DNA of 64,000 nt from Aliagarivorans marinus DSM 23064 (GCF_000429485.1 NZ_AUBY01000016.1:62001-126000), one strand, 5' to 3'; shown: positions 45,631-56,971, counted from the stretch's first letter. Made by a program: numbers and translations. The notes: generated by a model from the sequence alone, not told the origin.

Positions 45631-46833
45631 ATGCCAGGCTATATCGAGCGTCTACTGAAAAAAGACGCCGCTAGCGGAATGCTGTTGATGTTATCTGCCG
45701 CAATGGCCATGTTCTTAGCCAACGACCTTATCCTCGGCCCTTTTTACTTTGACTTGCTCGACCTTCCCATACAGTTTCGTATTGCTGAGTTTGATATCCA
45801 CAAGCCGCTGCTGCTGTGGGTTAATGACGGCCTGATGGCCATCTTCTTCTTGGTTATCGGGCTGGAGGTAAAAGAAGAGATCTGCCATGGCAGCTTGTCG
45901 TCGCTGCAAGGCGCAATGCTCCCGATCATTGCCGCAGTGGGAGGGATGGTGGTACCCGCGACTATCTATGTGCTGTTTACCCTCAATAGCCCCGAGTTCC
46001 TAAACGGTTGGGCGGTACCCGCGGCCACCGATATCGCCTTTGCCTTGGGGATTATGATGCTGCTGGGTAAGCGGGTGCCTACCAGTTTAAAAGTGTTTTT
46101 GTTGGCACTGGCCATTAGCGATGATTTAGGGGCAATCTTAATCATTGCCCTGTTTTATAGCGGCAAGATCTCCATGGCTGCATTAGGTTGGTCGGTAGTC
46201 GCCATGGGCGCGTTGTTTATCCTAAACCGTCGTCGCTACAGTGGTCTGACTCCATACATGTTCTTTGGCTTGCTGCTGTGGACAGCGGTACTCAAATCCG
46301 GCTTGCACGCCACGCTCGCCGGAGTGGTGGTGGGCTTCTTTATGCCGATGAACGGCCGGGAAGGAGACTCGCCGCTGGCACATATGAAGCAATACCTCTA
46401 TCCCTTCTCCAACTTCTTTATCTTGCCGGTGTTTGCCTTCGTCAATGCCGGGGTCGACCTTAGCGGCGTGAGCCTGAGCTTCTTGGCCAGCCCGATCAGT
46501 TTGGGGATTATGCTAGGGCTGTTCCTTGGTAAGCCATTGGGTATCTTCTGCTTTAGTATGTTGGCGGTTAGGCTAGGCATTGCCGAGTTGCCACAAGGCG
46601 CCAACCGCACTCAGCTGTTTGCCACATCCAGCTTGTGTGGTATTGGCTTTACCATGTCGATTTTTATCTCTTCACTGGCCTTCGCCGAGGCGGCAACCTT
46701 GTCGCAATCGCGATTAGCCATTCTCGGCGGTTCGTTTGCCTCTGCGTTGGCAGGTTACTACTTGCTGTGGCACAGTACCCGCGAGAGGCAGCAGGCCTTG
46801 ATTCAGGCAGAGATAGGCGCGTCGCTGAAATAA
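45631..46833 (+). CDS. nhaA: Na+/H+ antiporter NhaA
   Basis: A 400-residue inner-membrane antiporter that expels Na+ in exchange for protons, for salt and alkaline tolerance. The Asp pair of the ion site is in LALAISDDLGAILIIALFYSG, and the unwound-helix motifs WAVPAATDIAFALGI and ANRTQLFATSSLCGIGFTMSIFISSLAF match NhaA. The length is near E. coli NhaA (388). AGAGGG precedes ATG. The 3' end overlaps the convergent cupin gene by 31 bp. Confidence 0.96.
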   Translation: MPGYIERLLKKDAASGMLLMLSAAMAMFLANDLILGPFYFDLLDLPIQFRIAEFDIHKPLLLWVNDGLMAIFFLVIGLEVKEEICHGSLSSLQGAMLPIIAAVGGMVVPATIYVLFTLNSPEFLNGWAVPAATDIAFALGIMMLLGKRVPTSLKVFLLALAISDDLGAILIIALFYSGKISMAALGWSVVAMGALFILNRRRYSGLTPYMFFGLLLWTAVLKSGLHATLAGVVVGFFMPMNGREGDSPLAHMKQYLYPFSNFFILPVFAFVNAGVDLSGVSLSFLASPISLGIMLGLFLGKPLGIFCFSMLAVRLGIAELPQGANRTQLFATSSLCGIGFTMSIFISSLAFAEAATLSQSRLAILGGSFASALAGYYLLWHSTRERQQALIQAEIGASLK

Positions 46834-47477
46834 CCCGCTAAACTGCCGGTTTTACGCCATAGCAGGCAATCTTGCTGGGCGTGGCCGGCCACTTGATCTC
46901 TGGCCATGCGTATCCAGCTAAACGCCCGCATAAAGCGCTCTCCAATCTTGATGTTTCCCTTCAGTAGAAACAGCTCCTCGCCAAAATCTTGGGTGGCAAG
47001 GGGTAGGCTGGCTCCGGCATCGACCGACACCAGGCTGACCCGTTCGTCGTTATGGGTGTATAGCTCCAGCTCGGTAACCCCATCACTGAGTTGCGTCCAG
47101 CTTTGCTCAAGCAGCGGTAGTGCCAAAAGCGTGTTGTCGCTGGCTTGCATCTGGTTGAGTTTGACGAACAGCACGCAGCCATGGTCGCTGAATGGAACAT
47201 GCGAGCTGCCGGGAGGGTTACGTAAATAACTACCGGCGGGGTAGTGGCCATTTTCATCGGAGAAGGTGCCGTCGAGTACCAATATTTCTTCTCCTTTAGG
47301 GTGCTCGTGACCGTGGAAACTGGCGCCGGGCAGGTACTTAACTACGCTAGTGACCCAACCATGTTCAGCGGCTTCCCGCTCTAATGGCTTGCGCAGTACT
47401 CCCGGGTGGGGGCTTTCTTGCCAATGCATAGACTCGACGTCGATAAACAGGTTAGTGCTACGATCCATGTTCAACAT
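46803..47477 (-). CDS. Cupin domain protein (ChrR-like)
   Basis: A 224-residue protein with a ChrR-type cupin fold. The metal-site motif is FHGHEHPKGEEILVLDGTF, followed by YLRNPPGSSHVP, as in anti-sigma factor ChrR C-terminal domains, but no N-terminal zinc anti-sigma domain is present. A second, more divergent cupin-like half follows (about 120-200). GAGGGA precedes ATG 47477. It starts 3 bp after the sugar dehydrogenase gene, so the two are co-transcribed. It may be a metal-dependent dioxygenase-like or sensing protein. Confidence 0.82.
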   Translation of the reverse strand: MLNMDRSTNLFIDVESMHWQESPHPGVLRKPLEREAAEHGWVTSVVKYLPGASFHGHEHPKGEEILVLDGTFSDENGHYPAGSYLRNPPGSSHVPFSDHGCVLFVKLNQMQASDNTLLALPLLEQSWTQLSDGVTELELYTHNDERVSLVSVDAGASLPLATQDFGEELFLLKGNIKIGERFMRAFSWIRMARDQVAGHAQQDCLLWRKTGSLAGYFSDAPISA

Positions 47478-47480
47478 TGT

Positions 47481-48542
47481 CTATCCCTCAGGACTCAGAT
47501 AATAGAGCGCGCCGCTAGGACTGTCGGTTAGAATATACAGTCCGCCGCTAGGGGAGCAGCGCACATCGCGAATACGTTCGTTGATCGGCAGAGCGATTTC
47601 CTGTTGCGCCACTATGTTACCCGCTTCGAGCGATAATTCGAGCAACTTTCGCGCTTTTAAAGCGCCGACAAACAGGCGCTGTTGCTGATAACACAGGCCA
47701 GAAGGTGCGATGGACGGGGTCCAGTGCAACAGCGGTTGCTGCATGCCGGGCAGCGATTGATGGGGGCTGATCTCTGCACCGGAATAGTCCACGCCATAGG
47801 TAATAGCCGGCCAGCCGTAGTTGAGGCCGGGCTCTATCAGATTAACTTCGTCACCGCCTTTGGGGCCATGCTCGTGCAGGTAGATGCGGCCATCGGCGCT
47901 GACGGTCAGCCCTTGCGGGTTACGGTGGCCATAGCTGTAGATCTCTGGCAGCGCGTCTGAGCGCTTAATGAAGGGGTTGTCGTCGGGCACGCTGCCGTCG
48001 GGATGAATGCGGATTAACTTCCCAAGGTGGTTATCGAGCTCCTGAGATTGCTGCATCAAGTGATAGCCGTCACCGGTGGTGAGCAGCAGGGTGTTATCTG
48101 CAAGCTGCGCCAGTCGCCCACCAAAGTGATAGGCGCCAGATTTCATCGGGCTTACCTGAAACAGCACGGTGACATCGCGAAGCTGGTTGCCTTGCAAGCG
48201 GGCGCTGGCAAGGATAGTCGCGTTAGCACTGGCGCTACCTGCGGCATAACTCAGAAAAAGGAGCTTGCTGCTGGCAAAGTCGTGGGCGGGGAGTACATCA
48301 AACAGGCCACCTTGGCCCGATGCATAGATGGCTGGCAGGCCGATAATCTCGACGGGGCGAGTGTTGCCGGACAAATCGACCCGCCATAGCTTGCCACGAC
48401 GTTCGGTGACTAAGGCTTGCTGGTCGCCAATCAGCGCCATTGACCAGGGGTGAACCAGTTGATCGGTTACGGTAGTGAATTGCCGAGCGAAAAGGGCATC
48501 GCTGGTACAGAGGCAAACAACAAAAAACCACGCTCGTATCAT
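47481..48542 (-). CDS. PQQ-dependent sugar dehydrogenase (soluble GDH-like, YliI type)
   Basis: A 353-residue exported beta-propeller. A signal peptide (MIRAWFFVVCLCTSDALFA) is followed by VHPWSMALIGDQQALVTERRG, GQGGLFDVLPA, ALPEIYSYGHRNPQGL and HEHGPKGGDEVNLI, the hallmark blocks of the family. Such enzymes oxidise aldoses at the periplasm with PQQ as cofactor; no PQQ synthesis genes are in this window, so it may depend on external PQQ. The cupin gene follows 3 bp downstream. Confidence 0.9.
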   Translation of the reverse strand: MIRAWFFVVCLCTSDALFARQFTTVTDQLVHPWSMALIGDQQALVTERRGKLWRVDLSGNTRPVEIIGLPAIYASGQGGLFDVLPAHDFASSKLLFLSYAAGSASANATILASARLQGNQLRDVTVLFQVSPMKSGAYHFGGRLAQLADNTLLLTTGDGYHLMQQSQELDNHLGKLIRIHPDGSVPDDNPFIKRSDALPEIYSYGHRNPQGLTVSADGRIYLHEHGPKGGDEVNLIEPGLNYGWPAITYGVDYSGAEISPHQSLPGMQQPLLHWTPSIAPSGLCYQQQRLFVGALKARKLLELSLEAGNIVAQQEIALPINERIRDVRCSPSGGLYILTDSPSGALYYLSPEG

Positions 48543-48716
48543 CCTGACACCTGCTGCTGGTCTACGAGTATCTAAGTATTATACGCCAACATCGTTAACC
48601 TGCTGAATTTGCGGCAAACCTATGCGGAAGCAGGAAGTAAAGTAGAGCGGCTGAATACTGAAGAGTGGCAAATGGTGCCGCATAGAATGCGGCCCCATTA
48701 ATAACACGTTACTGCG

Positions 48717-50315
48717 CTAGGAATACGCGATGCTGCGTGATTGCCCTGCGACTTCGCTGCGCATGCCCATAATCAGGCAGACACACATTACCAGCAGGAT
48801 CACAGTGAATGGCAGCGCGGTGGAGATAGCGCCTGCTTGCAAGGCCTCAATGGCTTCAGTGCCACCTACCCACAACAGTACCGAGGCGATAAGGCCTTGG
48901 CTGGCTGCCCAGAAGATACGCTGTGGCACCGGTAAGCTCACCTTGCCGCCAGCGGTAATGCTGTCGACGACCAGTGACGCTGAATCTGAAGAGGTCACAA
49001 AGAACACCAGAATCAGCAGTATTGATACCAGCGACAGCAAAGTGCTCATTGGCATCACTTCATACAGGCTGAACAGTGCCAGCGACACGTCGGTCAGGCC
49101 ATTGCGGCCCAACTCGCCGATACCGTTGACCACCTGATCGATGGCAATGCCGCCGAAGGTCGACATCCACAGCAAGGTCACCAAGGTGGGGATCAACAAA
49201 GTGGCGGTAATAAACTCGCGGATGGTGCGCCCTTTCGATACGCGTGCGATAAACATCCCGACACAAGGTGACCATGAAATCCACCACGCCCAGTAGAACA
49301 CAGTCCAGCCGTGCATCCAGGCTTGGTCTTCGCGACCATGGGGAACGGCTAGGGCAATGATGTTCTCCACATAGCCGCCCAGCGCATTAAACAGTGACCC
49401 TGTCACTACGCCAATGGCGGTCAGGGCCACTACGACGACCAGCAAAAACGCCACAATCAGGTTGATGTTACTCAGCACCTTTACGCCGCCATCAATGCCG
49501 CGTACCACCGAAATCACTGCCAAGGCCGTTACCGAAGCGACCACAATCAATTGCAGGCCGATGCCCACCTCAAGGCCAAATACATGGCTGATACCCGCAG
49601 ATGCCTGTTGGGCGCCTAAGCCTAGCGAGGTGGCTACACCGAACAAGGTCGCCAGCACGGCCAATATATCGATGATATGACCAGCCCAGCCCCAGGCGCG
49701 GTCACCGAGGATCGGGAAGAACACCGAGCGAATCGAAAGCGGCAAGCCTTTGTTATAGGCAAAGAAGGCCAAAGATAAGGCCATGACCGAGTAGACCGCC
49801 CATGGGTGCAAGCCCCAATGGAACATGGTCGCACCCAGCGCCAAGCGTGCAGCTTCGGGGGTATTGGCTTCAACCCCCAGTGGCGTTTCAAACCATCCGG
49901 TGAAGTAGGCCAAAGGCTCAGCGACACCCCAGAAGATCAAGCCAATGCCCATACCCGCGGCAAAAAGCATGGAGAACCATGATTTGCGTGAGTATTCGGG
50001 CTTGGCCTTGTCGCCACCGATGCGGATCTTGCCGTAGGGCGAGAGAACCAAAGCGATGCAAAACAGCAAGAAGAGGTTGGCGGACCACATGATCAGGCCA
50101 TCAAAATGGTCGATGATCTGCCATTTGATGCTGTCGAGCGCTGATTTAGCGGTGCTGGCATCGACCAGCAGGAGGGTGACAACAAAAAACAATACCAGCG
50201 CGGCACTGGTGCCGAATACGGGGTTGTGGATGTCCAGACCCCATTTCTGAATATTGTCCTGGCCGACCACGTAGTCGGTGTTGTCGATACTATATCTGTC
50301 AGTGTGAGTAGACAC
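48717..50315 (-). CDS. BCCT family betaine/carnitine/choline transporter
   Basis: A 532-residue inner-membrane carrier with 12 helices. Family blocks are GMGIGLIFWGVAEPL, FHWGLHPWAVYSVMALSLAFF and the Trp-rich signature WTVFYWAWWISWSPCVGMFIARVSKGRTIREF. The short termini argue for a plain glycine betaine/choline-type carrier without a long osmosensory tail. It starts with GTG 50315 behind GAGGA. It suits osmoadaptation in a saline habitat along with nhaA. A terminator-like hairpin lies in its leader at 50361-50390. Confidence 0.93.
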   Translation of the reverse strand: MSTHTDRYSIDNTDYVVGQDNIQKWGLDIHNPVFGTSAALVLFFVVTLLLVDASTAKSALDSIKWQIIDHFDGLIMWSANLFLLFCIALVLSPYGKIRIGGDKAKPEYSRKSWFSMLFAAGMGIGLIFWGVAEPLAYFTGWFETPLGVEANTPEAARLALGATMFHWGLHPWAVYSVMALSLAFFAYNKGLPLSIRSVFFPILGDRAWGWAGHIIDILAVLATLFGVATSLGLGAQQASAGISHVFGLEVGIGLQLIVVASVTALAVISVVRGIDGGVKVLSNINLIVAFLLVVVVALTAIGVVTGSLFNALGGYVENIIALAVPHGREDQAWMHGWTVFYWAWWISWSPCVGMFIARVSKGRTIREFITATLLIPTLVTLLWMSTFGGIAIDQVVNGIGELGRNGLTDVSLALFSLYEVMPMSTLLSLVSILLILVFFVTSSDSASLVVDSITAGGKVSLPVPQRIFWAASQGLIASVLLWVGGTEAIEALQAGAISTALPFTVILLVMCVCLIMGMRSEVAGQSRSIAYS

Positions 50316-52810
<2,495 letters not shown>

Positions 52811-52833
52811 TCAACTAGTTGTCGTTTTTGATA

Positions 52834-52864
52834 GGCTCGCTTGCGCTATGCAGGCGGGCTTTTT
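52834..52864 (+). terminator. Intrinsic terminator of katG
   Basis: 11-bp stem GGCTCGCTTGC / GCAGGCGGGCT with G-T wobbles and a 5-nt loop, followed by TTTT. Confidence 0.85.
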
Positions 52865-52970
52865 ATTATCCGGAACATTGCTGCAAAGACTTCAGTTTAT
52901 TTGCCGGGGTATTATTTATTTTCTGGCGAATTTATTTTTCGATTTTTGTATTGATTGTGCGGACTAATAA

Positions 52971-53000
52971 AACAAAAGCCTCCACAGTCTTGTGAAGGCT
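52971..53000 (-). terminator. Terminator of the small secreted protein gene
   Basis: Read on the minus strand: AGCCTTCACA, loop, TGTGGAGGCT, followed by TTTGTTTT; a 10-bp stem with one mismatch, 23 bp past the stop. Confidence 0.8.
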
Positions 53001-53022
53001 AATAGAGTTACTGTTGAATTAA

Positions 53023-53199
53023 CTAGCTTTGATTGCGAATGTCTTGGCATTCATTAATCTTCATTTGAGGTGAAATCATATTGCCCTGTTTGTCGAAACA
53101 GGCAACGGTTGGCATCCCGCCACTTCTGCCCATGGCGTAGGAACTGGTAGCTGGGACAATAACGGCTAACGCTAATACTACACTTGCAATAATCTTCAT
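53023..53199 (-). CDS. Small secreted protein of unknown function
   Basis: A 58-residue exported peptide. A signal sequence (MKIIASVVLALAVIVPATSSYA) precedes a 36-residue mature chain with two Cys (VACFDKQG and NECQDI) that could form a disulfide. AGGAG lies 8 bp before ATG 53199; nine codons upstream are open but unsupported. It has its own terminator, so it is a genuine small gene. No family recognised. Confidence 0.72.
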   Translation of the reverse strand: MKIIASVVLALAVIVPATSSYAMGRSGGMPTVACFDKQGNMISPQMKINECQDIRNQS

Positions 53200-53740
53200 T
53201 ACGTTTCTCCTGCGAAATGTAAACAAACGCTTCCTTGCTGCTATTCCTAAAAAAATCCTAGACCAGATATTTCTGATGTAAATATATTTTTAGCAAATAA
53301 TTTTGGGTCGACCGCTTCAATAATTTAATTCACCGGTTGATAAGTGTTGTTAACCGGTGAATGTATTTTTATTTTATCGCTCGCTCATTGTTTGCATTTC
53401 GATTTTTTATTGTGTGGGTGTCGGTAAGATGCTGATTGTCAAAGAAAGGAGTGGGTGATGGTGATTTTTGTTAATTAAATTTTCGTAAAAAGTGTTCGGA
53501 CCAATCTATGCAATTAAACGCAATTATTATTGTGCAAGCGCGTATTAACGATGTTCATTATTAATCTCCTGTGATTTTTGTTTACTAGCAACGTTAGGTT
53601 GAGCGCGTATTCATCGTCGCAGTACCTGCTGCTTGCGCTTTGCCGAGCACTCTTCGCCACACGCTTATCACTTGGATCTAGCCAGGTCTTATTGCGCGGG
53701 GTAGGCTTGTTTATTTGCTTGTAGGGTTACAGGAGCAGTA
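53200..53740. other. Gene-free AT-rich region before the oxidoreductase gene
   Basis: 541 bp with no credible reading frame. The left part is the upstream region of the small secreted gene. A strong plus-strand terminator hairpin lies at 53328-53375 without a gene before it. The right part (about 53580-53740) leads into the oxidoreductase gene. No repeat or insertion sequence recognised. Confidence 0.5.
53328..53375 (+). terminator. Orphan intrinsic terminator (possible small RNA end)
   Basis: 11-bp perfect stem ATTCACCGGTT / AACCGGTGAAT (13-nt loop) followed by GTATTTTTATTTTA. No plus-strand gene precedes it after the katG terminator at 52864. Confidence 0.7.
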
Positions 53741-54724
53741 GTGAGTAACAATCAGCGCATTCGTTGGGGAATCATCGGCTGTGGTGCGGTGACCGAAGTA
53801 AAGAGCGGTCCGGCTTATCAACAGACCGATGGGTTTGATTTAGTCGCAGTGATGCGGCGCGATGGGCAAGCGGCAAAAAGCTACGCTGAGCGCCATGGTG
53901 TGCCGAGCTACTACAGCGACGCTGATGCACTAATAAACGATGACAATATCGACGCGGTGTATATCGCCACTCCACCTGATTCGCATGAGCTCTACGCACT
54001 GAAAGTGGCGCAAGCCGGTAAGATCTGCTGTATCGAAAAGCCTTTAGCCCCCAGTTATCAAGACTGCGTAGCAATCTGCGATGCGTTCGCAAGCGCTGGG
54101 CTACCGCTGTTTGTGGCCTACTATCGGCGCTCTTTGCCGCGCTTTGTCAAAGTCAAAAGCTTGCTGGAGAGTGGTGTGATTGGCGATGCGCGGCAGATCA
54201 ACTGGCAGTTTAGTAAAGCGGCATCCGAGCTGGACCTATCCGGCGCGTATAACTGGCGAACCGACAAGCTGATTGCCCCCGGTGGTTACTTTGACGATCT
54301 GGCCAGTCATGGCTTGGATCTGTTTGCTTTTCTGCTCGGTGATATCAAGCGGGCTAAAGGCATTGGCCTAAACCAACAGGGGCTGTATAGCGCCCTCGAT
54401 TCCATCGCCGCCTGTTGGCAACATGCGAGCGGGGTGACTGGTTCGGCTTGCTGGAATTTTGCCAGCTACAGCCGGATCGATGAGGTGACGATTTTGGGCC
54501 GTCGCGGCGAGATCCGTTTTTCGGTGTTTGGCGAACAGCCAATTACCGTGGTTGACGCGAGTGGTGAGCAGCAACTGTATATCGATAACCCGGCGCACAT
54601 TCAGCGCTACCATGTGCAAAACATCCGTGCGCAGCTGGTCTCCGGCGTACCTCATCCATCCACCGGCGTTAGCGCCAGTCACACCGCATGGGTGATGGAG
54701 CAGATACTTAAGGGTGCGGATTAG
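53741..54724 (+). CDS. Gfo/Idh/MocA family oxidoreductase
   Basis: A 327-residue NAD(P)-dependent dehydrogenase. The Rossmann motif is RWGIIGCGAVTEVKSGPAYQ, followed by DAVYIATPPDSH and the catalytic EKPLAPS. The C-terminal sheet domain includes APGGYFDDLASHGLDLFAFLLG with the usual His. It starts with GTG 53741 behind AGGAG. Probable substrates are sugars or inositol derivatives; none can be fixed. It converges on the CIA30 gene with 7 bp between them. Confidence 0.9.
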   Translation: MSNNQRIRWGIIGCGAVTEVKSGPAYQQTDGFDLVAVMRRDGQAAKSYAERHGVPSYYSDADALINDDNIDAVYIATPPDSHELYALKVAQAGKICCIEKPLAPSYQDCVAICDAFASAGLPLFVAYYRRSLPRFVKVKSLLESGVIGDARQINWQFSKAASELDLSGAYNWRTDKLIAPGGYFDDLASHGLDLFAFLLGDIKRAKGIGLNQQGLYSALDSIAACWQHASGVTGSACWNFASYSRIDEVTILGRRGEIRFSVFGEQPITVVDASGEQQLYIDNPAHIQRYHVQNIRAQLVSGVPHPSTGVSASHTAWVMEQILKGAD

Positions 54725-54731
54725 AGCTCAT

Positions 54732-55220
54732 TTAAGGCGCGGGAAGGAACTGGAGCTGCACAAGCTCTAGCGCAAACGGCCCTGGCTGCTTATCGGCAAT
54801 CAATAGTCCCACCTGATTTATCGCTTCAGCTTTGAGTGAGGGCGCGTCGCTAATAAGCCTTCCGCGAAACGTGGCTTGGAAGTCTTTGAGTTTAAATAGT
54901 TTGCTGTGACGCTGCCCTGGAACGGTGGCAAACTCATGTTTGTAACGGACCAACTCACCGCCGCTTATCGTTGCAAAACGTAGCTGATAGCGACGCCCAT
55001 CGCCGATAAACACCAGCTCGACCCGGTCAATGGCGGCGGGAAGGTTCTCAATGGGGCGGTTGACCGAACTAAAGCCTCCATTGTTGGAAAGTGATAACTC
55101 TCCAGAAAACACGCTCCAGCGACCGTCAAATAGCAGCTCGCCTTGGGAGAGTCCACCCATCACTCCGTCATTGGTAGCACGCCATCGATGGTGTTCGTCA
55201 GGTGCGGATAAGTCGATCAT
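54732..55220 (-). CDS. CIA30 family protein
   Basis: A 162-residue protein of the NADH:ubiquinone oxidoreductase intermediate-associated protein 30 domain. Visible features are RWRATNDGVMGGLSQGE, FSGELSLSNNGGFSSVNRP, and RYQLRFATI with a final AINQVGLLIADKQPGPFALEL. This jelly-roll domain probably binds a carbohydrate or protein surface; a role in complex I assembly is shown only for mitochondrial homologues. AGGAAG precedes ATG 55220. Confidence 0.88.
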   Translation of the reverse strand: MIDLSAPDEHHRWRATNDGVMGGLSQGELLFDGRWSVFSGELSLSNNGGFSSVNRPIENLPAAIDRVELVFIGDGRRYQLRFATISGGELVRYKHEFATVPGQRHSKLFKLKDFQATFRGRLISDAPSLKAEAINQVGLLIADKQPGPFALELVQLQFLPAP

Positions 55221-55286
55221 CGGGCTTCCTGCTGTAACCGGGTGAGCAAGCGATAGTGCAGTAAAGGCCAGGAAACATGCGCGCTC

Positions 55287-55549
55287 TATACCCGAGCAAC
55301 CTCAAGATGCTTGTTCAGCGAGATTTACCAGTCTCTCAGGCAAGGCACTGCTCCGCCGATCTAGTGGTCTAAATCAAGGAGCAGTAACGCAGTATGAGAG
55401 ACTGGTAAACACGCCCTTCGGGAGGCGCTCAATGTCCATAGTTCTTCGTTGAAAGCACTTGAAATGAGTCACCATTCCTTCGTACTTTCGCCTCGCTCTA
55501 TGGACATTGAGGTCCTCTGAATCCTGCATCTTGAGGTTGCTCGGGTATA
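55287..55549. repeat. 263-bp structured repeat with 24-bp terminal inverted repeats
   Basis: The ends TATACCCGAGC... (55287-55310) and its exact reverse complement (55526-55549) form a 24-bp perfect inverted repeat. Inside lie a 15-bp perfect stem (55324-55338 with 55395-55409) enclosing an 8-bp stem (55347-55354 with 55378-55385), a short CGCC/GGCG hairpin with a TTCG loop (55412-55427), and a 14-bp perfect stem (55428-55441 with 55498-55511). As one strand the element folds into a multi-branched structure. It lies 6 bp beyond the stop of the DUF3081-like gene. A 31-bp right end of the same family is repeated at 56972-57002. No coding capacity. Confidence 0.85.
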
Positions 55550-55555
55550 ACACAT

Positions 55556-55822
55556 TCATGACATAGGTTCACTGGCGGTCAGTGCCAGGCAGCGTTCAAC
55601 CAACTCATTGTAGCTGGAGGGCTTGTCATACTCGATTTTCAGCGAGCCGTGGAACATCAGCGTGACCGTGACATCTTTATAGCCCAGCCAGCAGGTGTAG
55701 CCGTCGAAGTCGTGCCATGCACTCAGCCCGTCTAGTTGGTATTTAGACTGCTGCTTGGTGCCATTAGAGCTGACAAGATCAAATACGCGAAGAAAATCTC
55801 TGATGGTGAGTCTGCTGTCCAT
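55556..55822 (-). CDS. DUF3081-like small protein
   Basis: An 88-residue protein with the layout of DUF3081: FLRVFDLVSSNGTKQQSKYQLDGLSAWHDFDGYTCWL, in part, then TVTLMFHGSLKIEY and NELVERCLAL. Members are short soluble proteins of marine gammaproteobacteria with no known role. AGGAGCC lies upstream of ATG. The stop sits 6 bp from the structured repeat, which may serve as its terminator. Confidence 0.75.
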   Translation of the reverse strand: MDSRLTIRDFLRVFDLVSSNGTKQQSKYQLDGLSAWHDFDGYTCWLGYKDVTVTLMFHGSLKIEYDKPSSYNELVERCLALTASEPMS

Positions 55823-56133
55823 AGGTGGCTCCTGCTTAGTTGGGCCAACACGCGCCCTGATAGGTCGATTTCACCTGTTTAGCTACGTGTAAGTGTTCCT
55901 CCTCGATCAATATGGCGTGTCTCTGATACCTCTTTGTGGGGTGATCAGCCAACGCGATACGCACGTTTACTAGAGCGTCGACAAAAGCGTTCACAACGGA
56001 AATCACCGGCATAATCGCCTATCTTTGAGAAAAGTGGGTGTTTTTAGCAGGCTCGCTTACAAACAACGCTTAGTACAACACAACTATTCATTAAAGCGCT
56101 CAGTACTCGAATAACTACAAAAAGGAAGATGTT
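55823..56133. other. Gene-free region before the DUF533 gene
   Basis: 311 bp between divergent genes. No repeat, hairpin with T-run, or recognisable operator was found. The AAAAAGGAAG ribosome site of the DUF533 gene is at its right end. Confidence 0.5.
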
Positions 56134-56859
56134 ATGGCTGATATCAACAAACTACTCGGTGGATTAATGGGCAGCGGCGCCGCGGGTGGCTTTGCTGGCG
56201 GTTTGGCAGGAGGGCTAGCCAGTGGGCTGCTTACTAGTAAGTCTGGCCGAAAAATGGGCAAGCAGGCCTTAAAGCTTGGCGGCGTTGCCGCGGTTGGCGC
56301 ACTTGCCTATAGCGCCTATCAGAAATACAGCGATAAAAGTGGCGCGGCGGCAAGCGGGCAGGCCCAGCCAGATGTAACTTATTCTCCGCAGCCTGCGCAA
56401 CAAGCGGCTCAAGCGACCTACTCCCCAGCAAGCTCTGCGGGGCATACCGGCACGCTTACTCAGGCACCCGCAGGTTCAGCCTTTATGCCAGCGGCAAATG
56501 ATATCGCCGCTCAGGAGGCCTTAGGGCTTACTCTGATCCGCGCCATGATTGCTGCGGCGCGTTCCGACGGTCGGCTGGATGCCCAAGAGAGCCAAGCGAT
56601 CTTCCAACGTATTGAAGCGCTCGGCTTAGATGCCGACACCCAACGCGTGCTGGTGCAGGAGATGGGGCATCCGGTGGATATGGACGCCATTGTTGCCAGC
56701 GCCACCTGCCCAGAGGTGGCCGCTGAGATCTACGCGGCATCGCTGTTGGCCATCGAGGTCGACTCCGCCGCCGAGCGTGCCTATCTGTCGATGTTGGCAG
56801 CGCGCCTTAATCTGCCGCAAGGCTTGGTGAATGAAATAGAAGCTCAAATGGCGCTGTAG
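56134..56859 (+). CDS. DUF533/YebE-like TerB-fold membrane protein
   Basis: A 241-residue protein. The N-terminus is Gly-rich (LLGGLMGSGAAGGFAGGLAGG) and may form a short membrane segment together with LGGVAAVGALAYSAYQ. A Gln/Ala/Pro-rich linker (about 75-120) leads to a TerB-like helical domain: LTLIRAMIAAARSDGRLDAQESQAIF with the acidic DGRLDAQE loop, then VAAEIYAASLLAIEVDSAAERAYLSMLA. YebE in E. coli is an envelope-stress (Cpx) target; that link is not shown here. AAAGGAAG precedes ATG. A hairpin follows. Confidence 0.9.
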   Translation: MADINKLLGGLMGSGAAGGFAGGLAGGLASGLLTSKSGRKMGKQALKLGGVAAVGALAYSAYQKYSDKSGAAASGQAQPDVTYSPQPAQQAAQATYSPASSAGHTGTLTQAPAGSAFMPAANDIAAQEALGLTLIRAMIAAARSDGRLDAQESQAIFQRIEALGLDADTQRVLVQEMGHPVDMDAIVASATCPEVAAEIYAASLLAIEVDSAAERAYLSMLAARLNLPQGLVNEIEAQMAL

Positions 56860-56870
56860 TCGCCATCTCC

Positions 56871-56909
56871 CCCTGTCGCTGTAGTAAAAGCTACGCAGCG
56901 ACAGGGTTT
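56871..56909 (+). terminator. Probable terminator of the DUF533 gene
   Basis: CCCTGTCGCTG / CAGCGACAGGG, an 11-bp perfect stem whose loop contains a further GTAG/CTAC pairing, followed by only TTT. Confidence 0.65.
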
Positions 56910-56971
56910 GTACCTATATTCTAATCTAACCCCTTATCGAACTCGGCCGCTGTTTCGAATCCCCTTACTAA

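Noticed and set aside
55287-55549. CRISPR array or rho-independent terminator
   Set aside because: There are no regularly spaced direct repeats, and the structure is a single multi-stem inverted repeat far larger than a terminator.
55374-55559. 61-codon frame inside the structured repeat
   Set aside because: It overlaps the inverted repeats and has no ribosome site; the coding potential is accidental.
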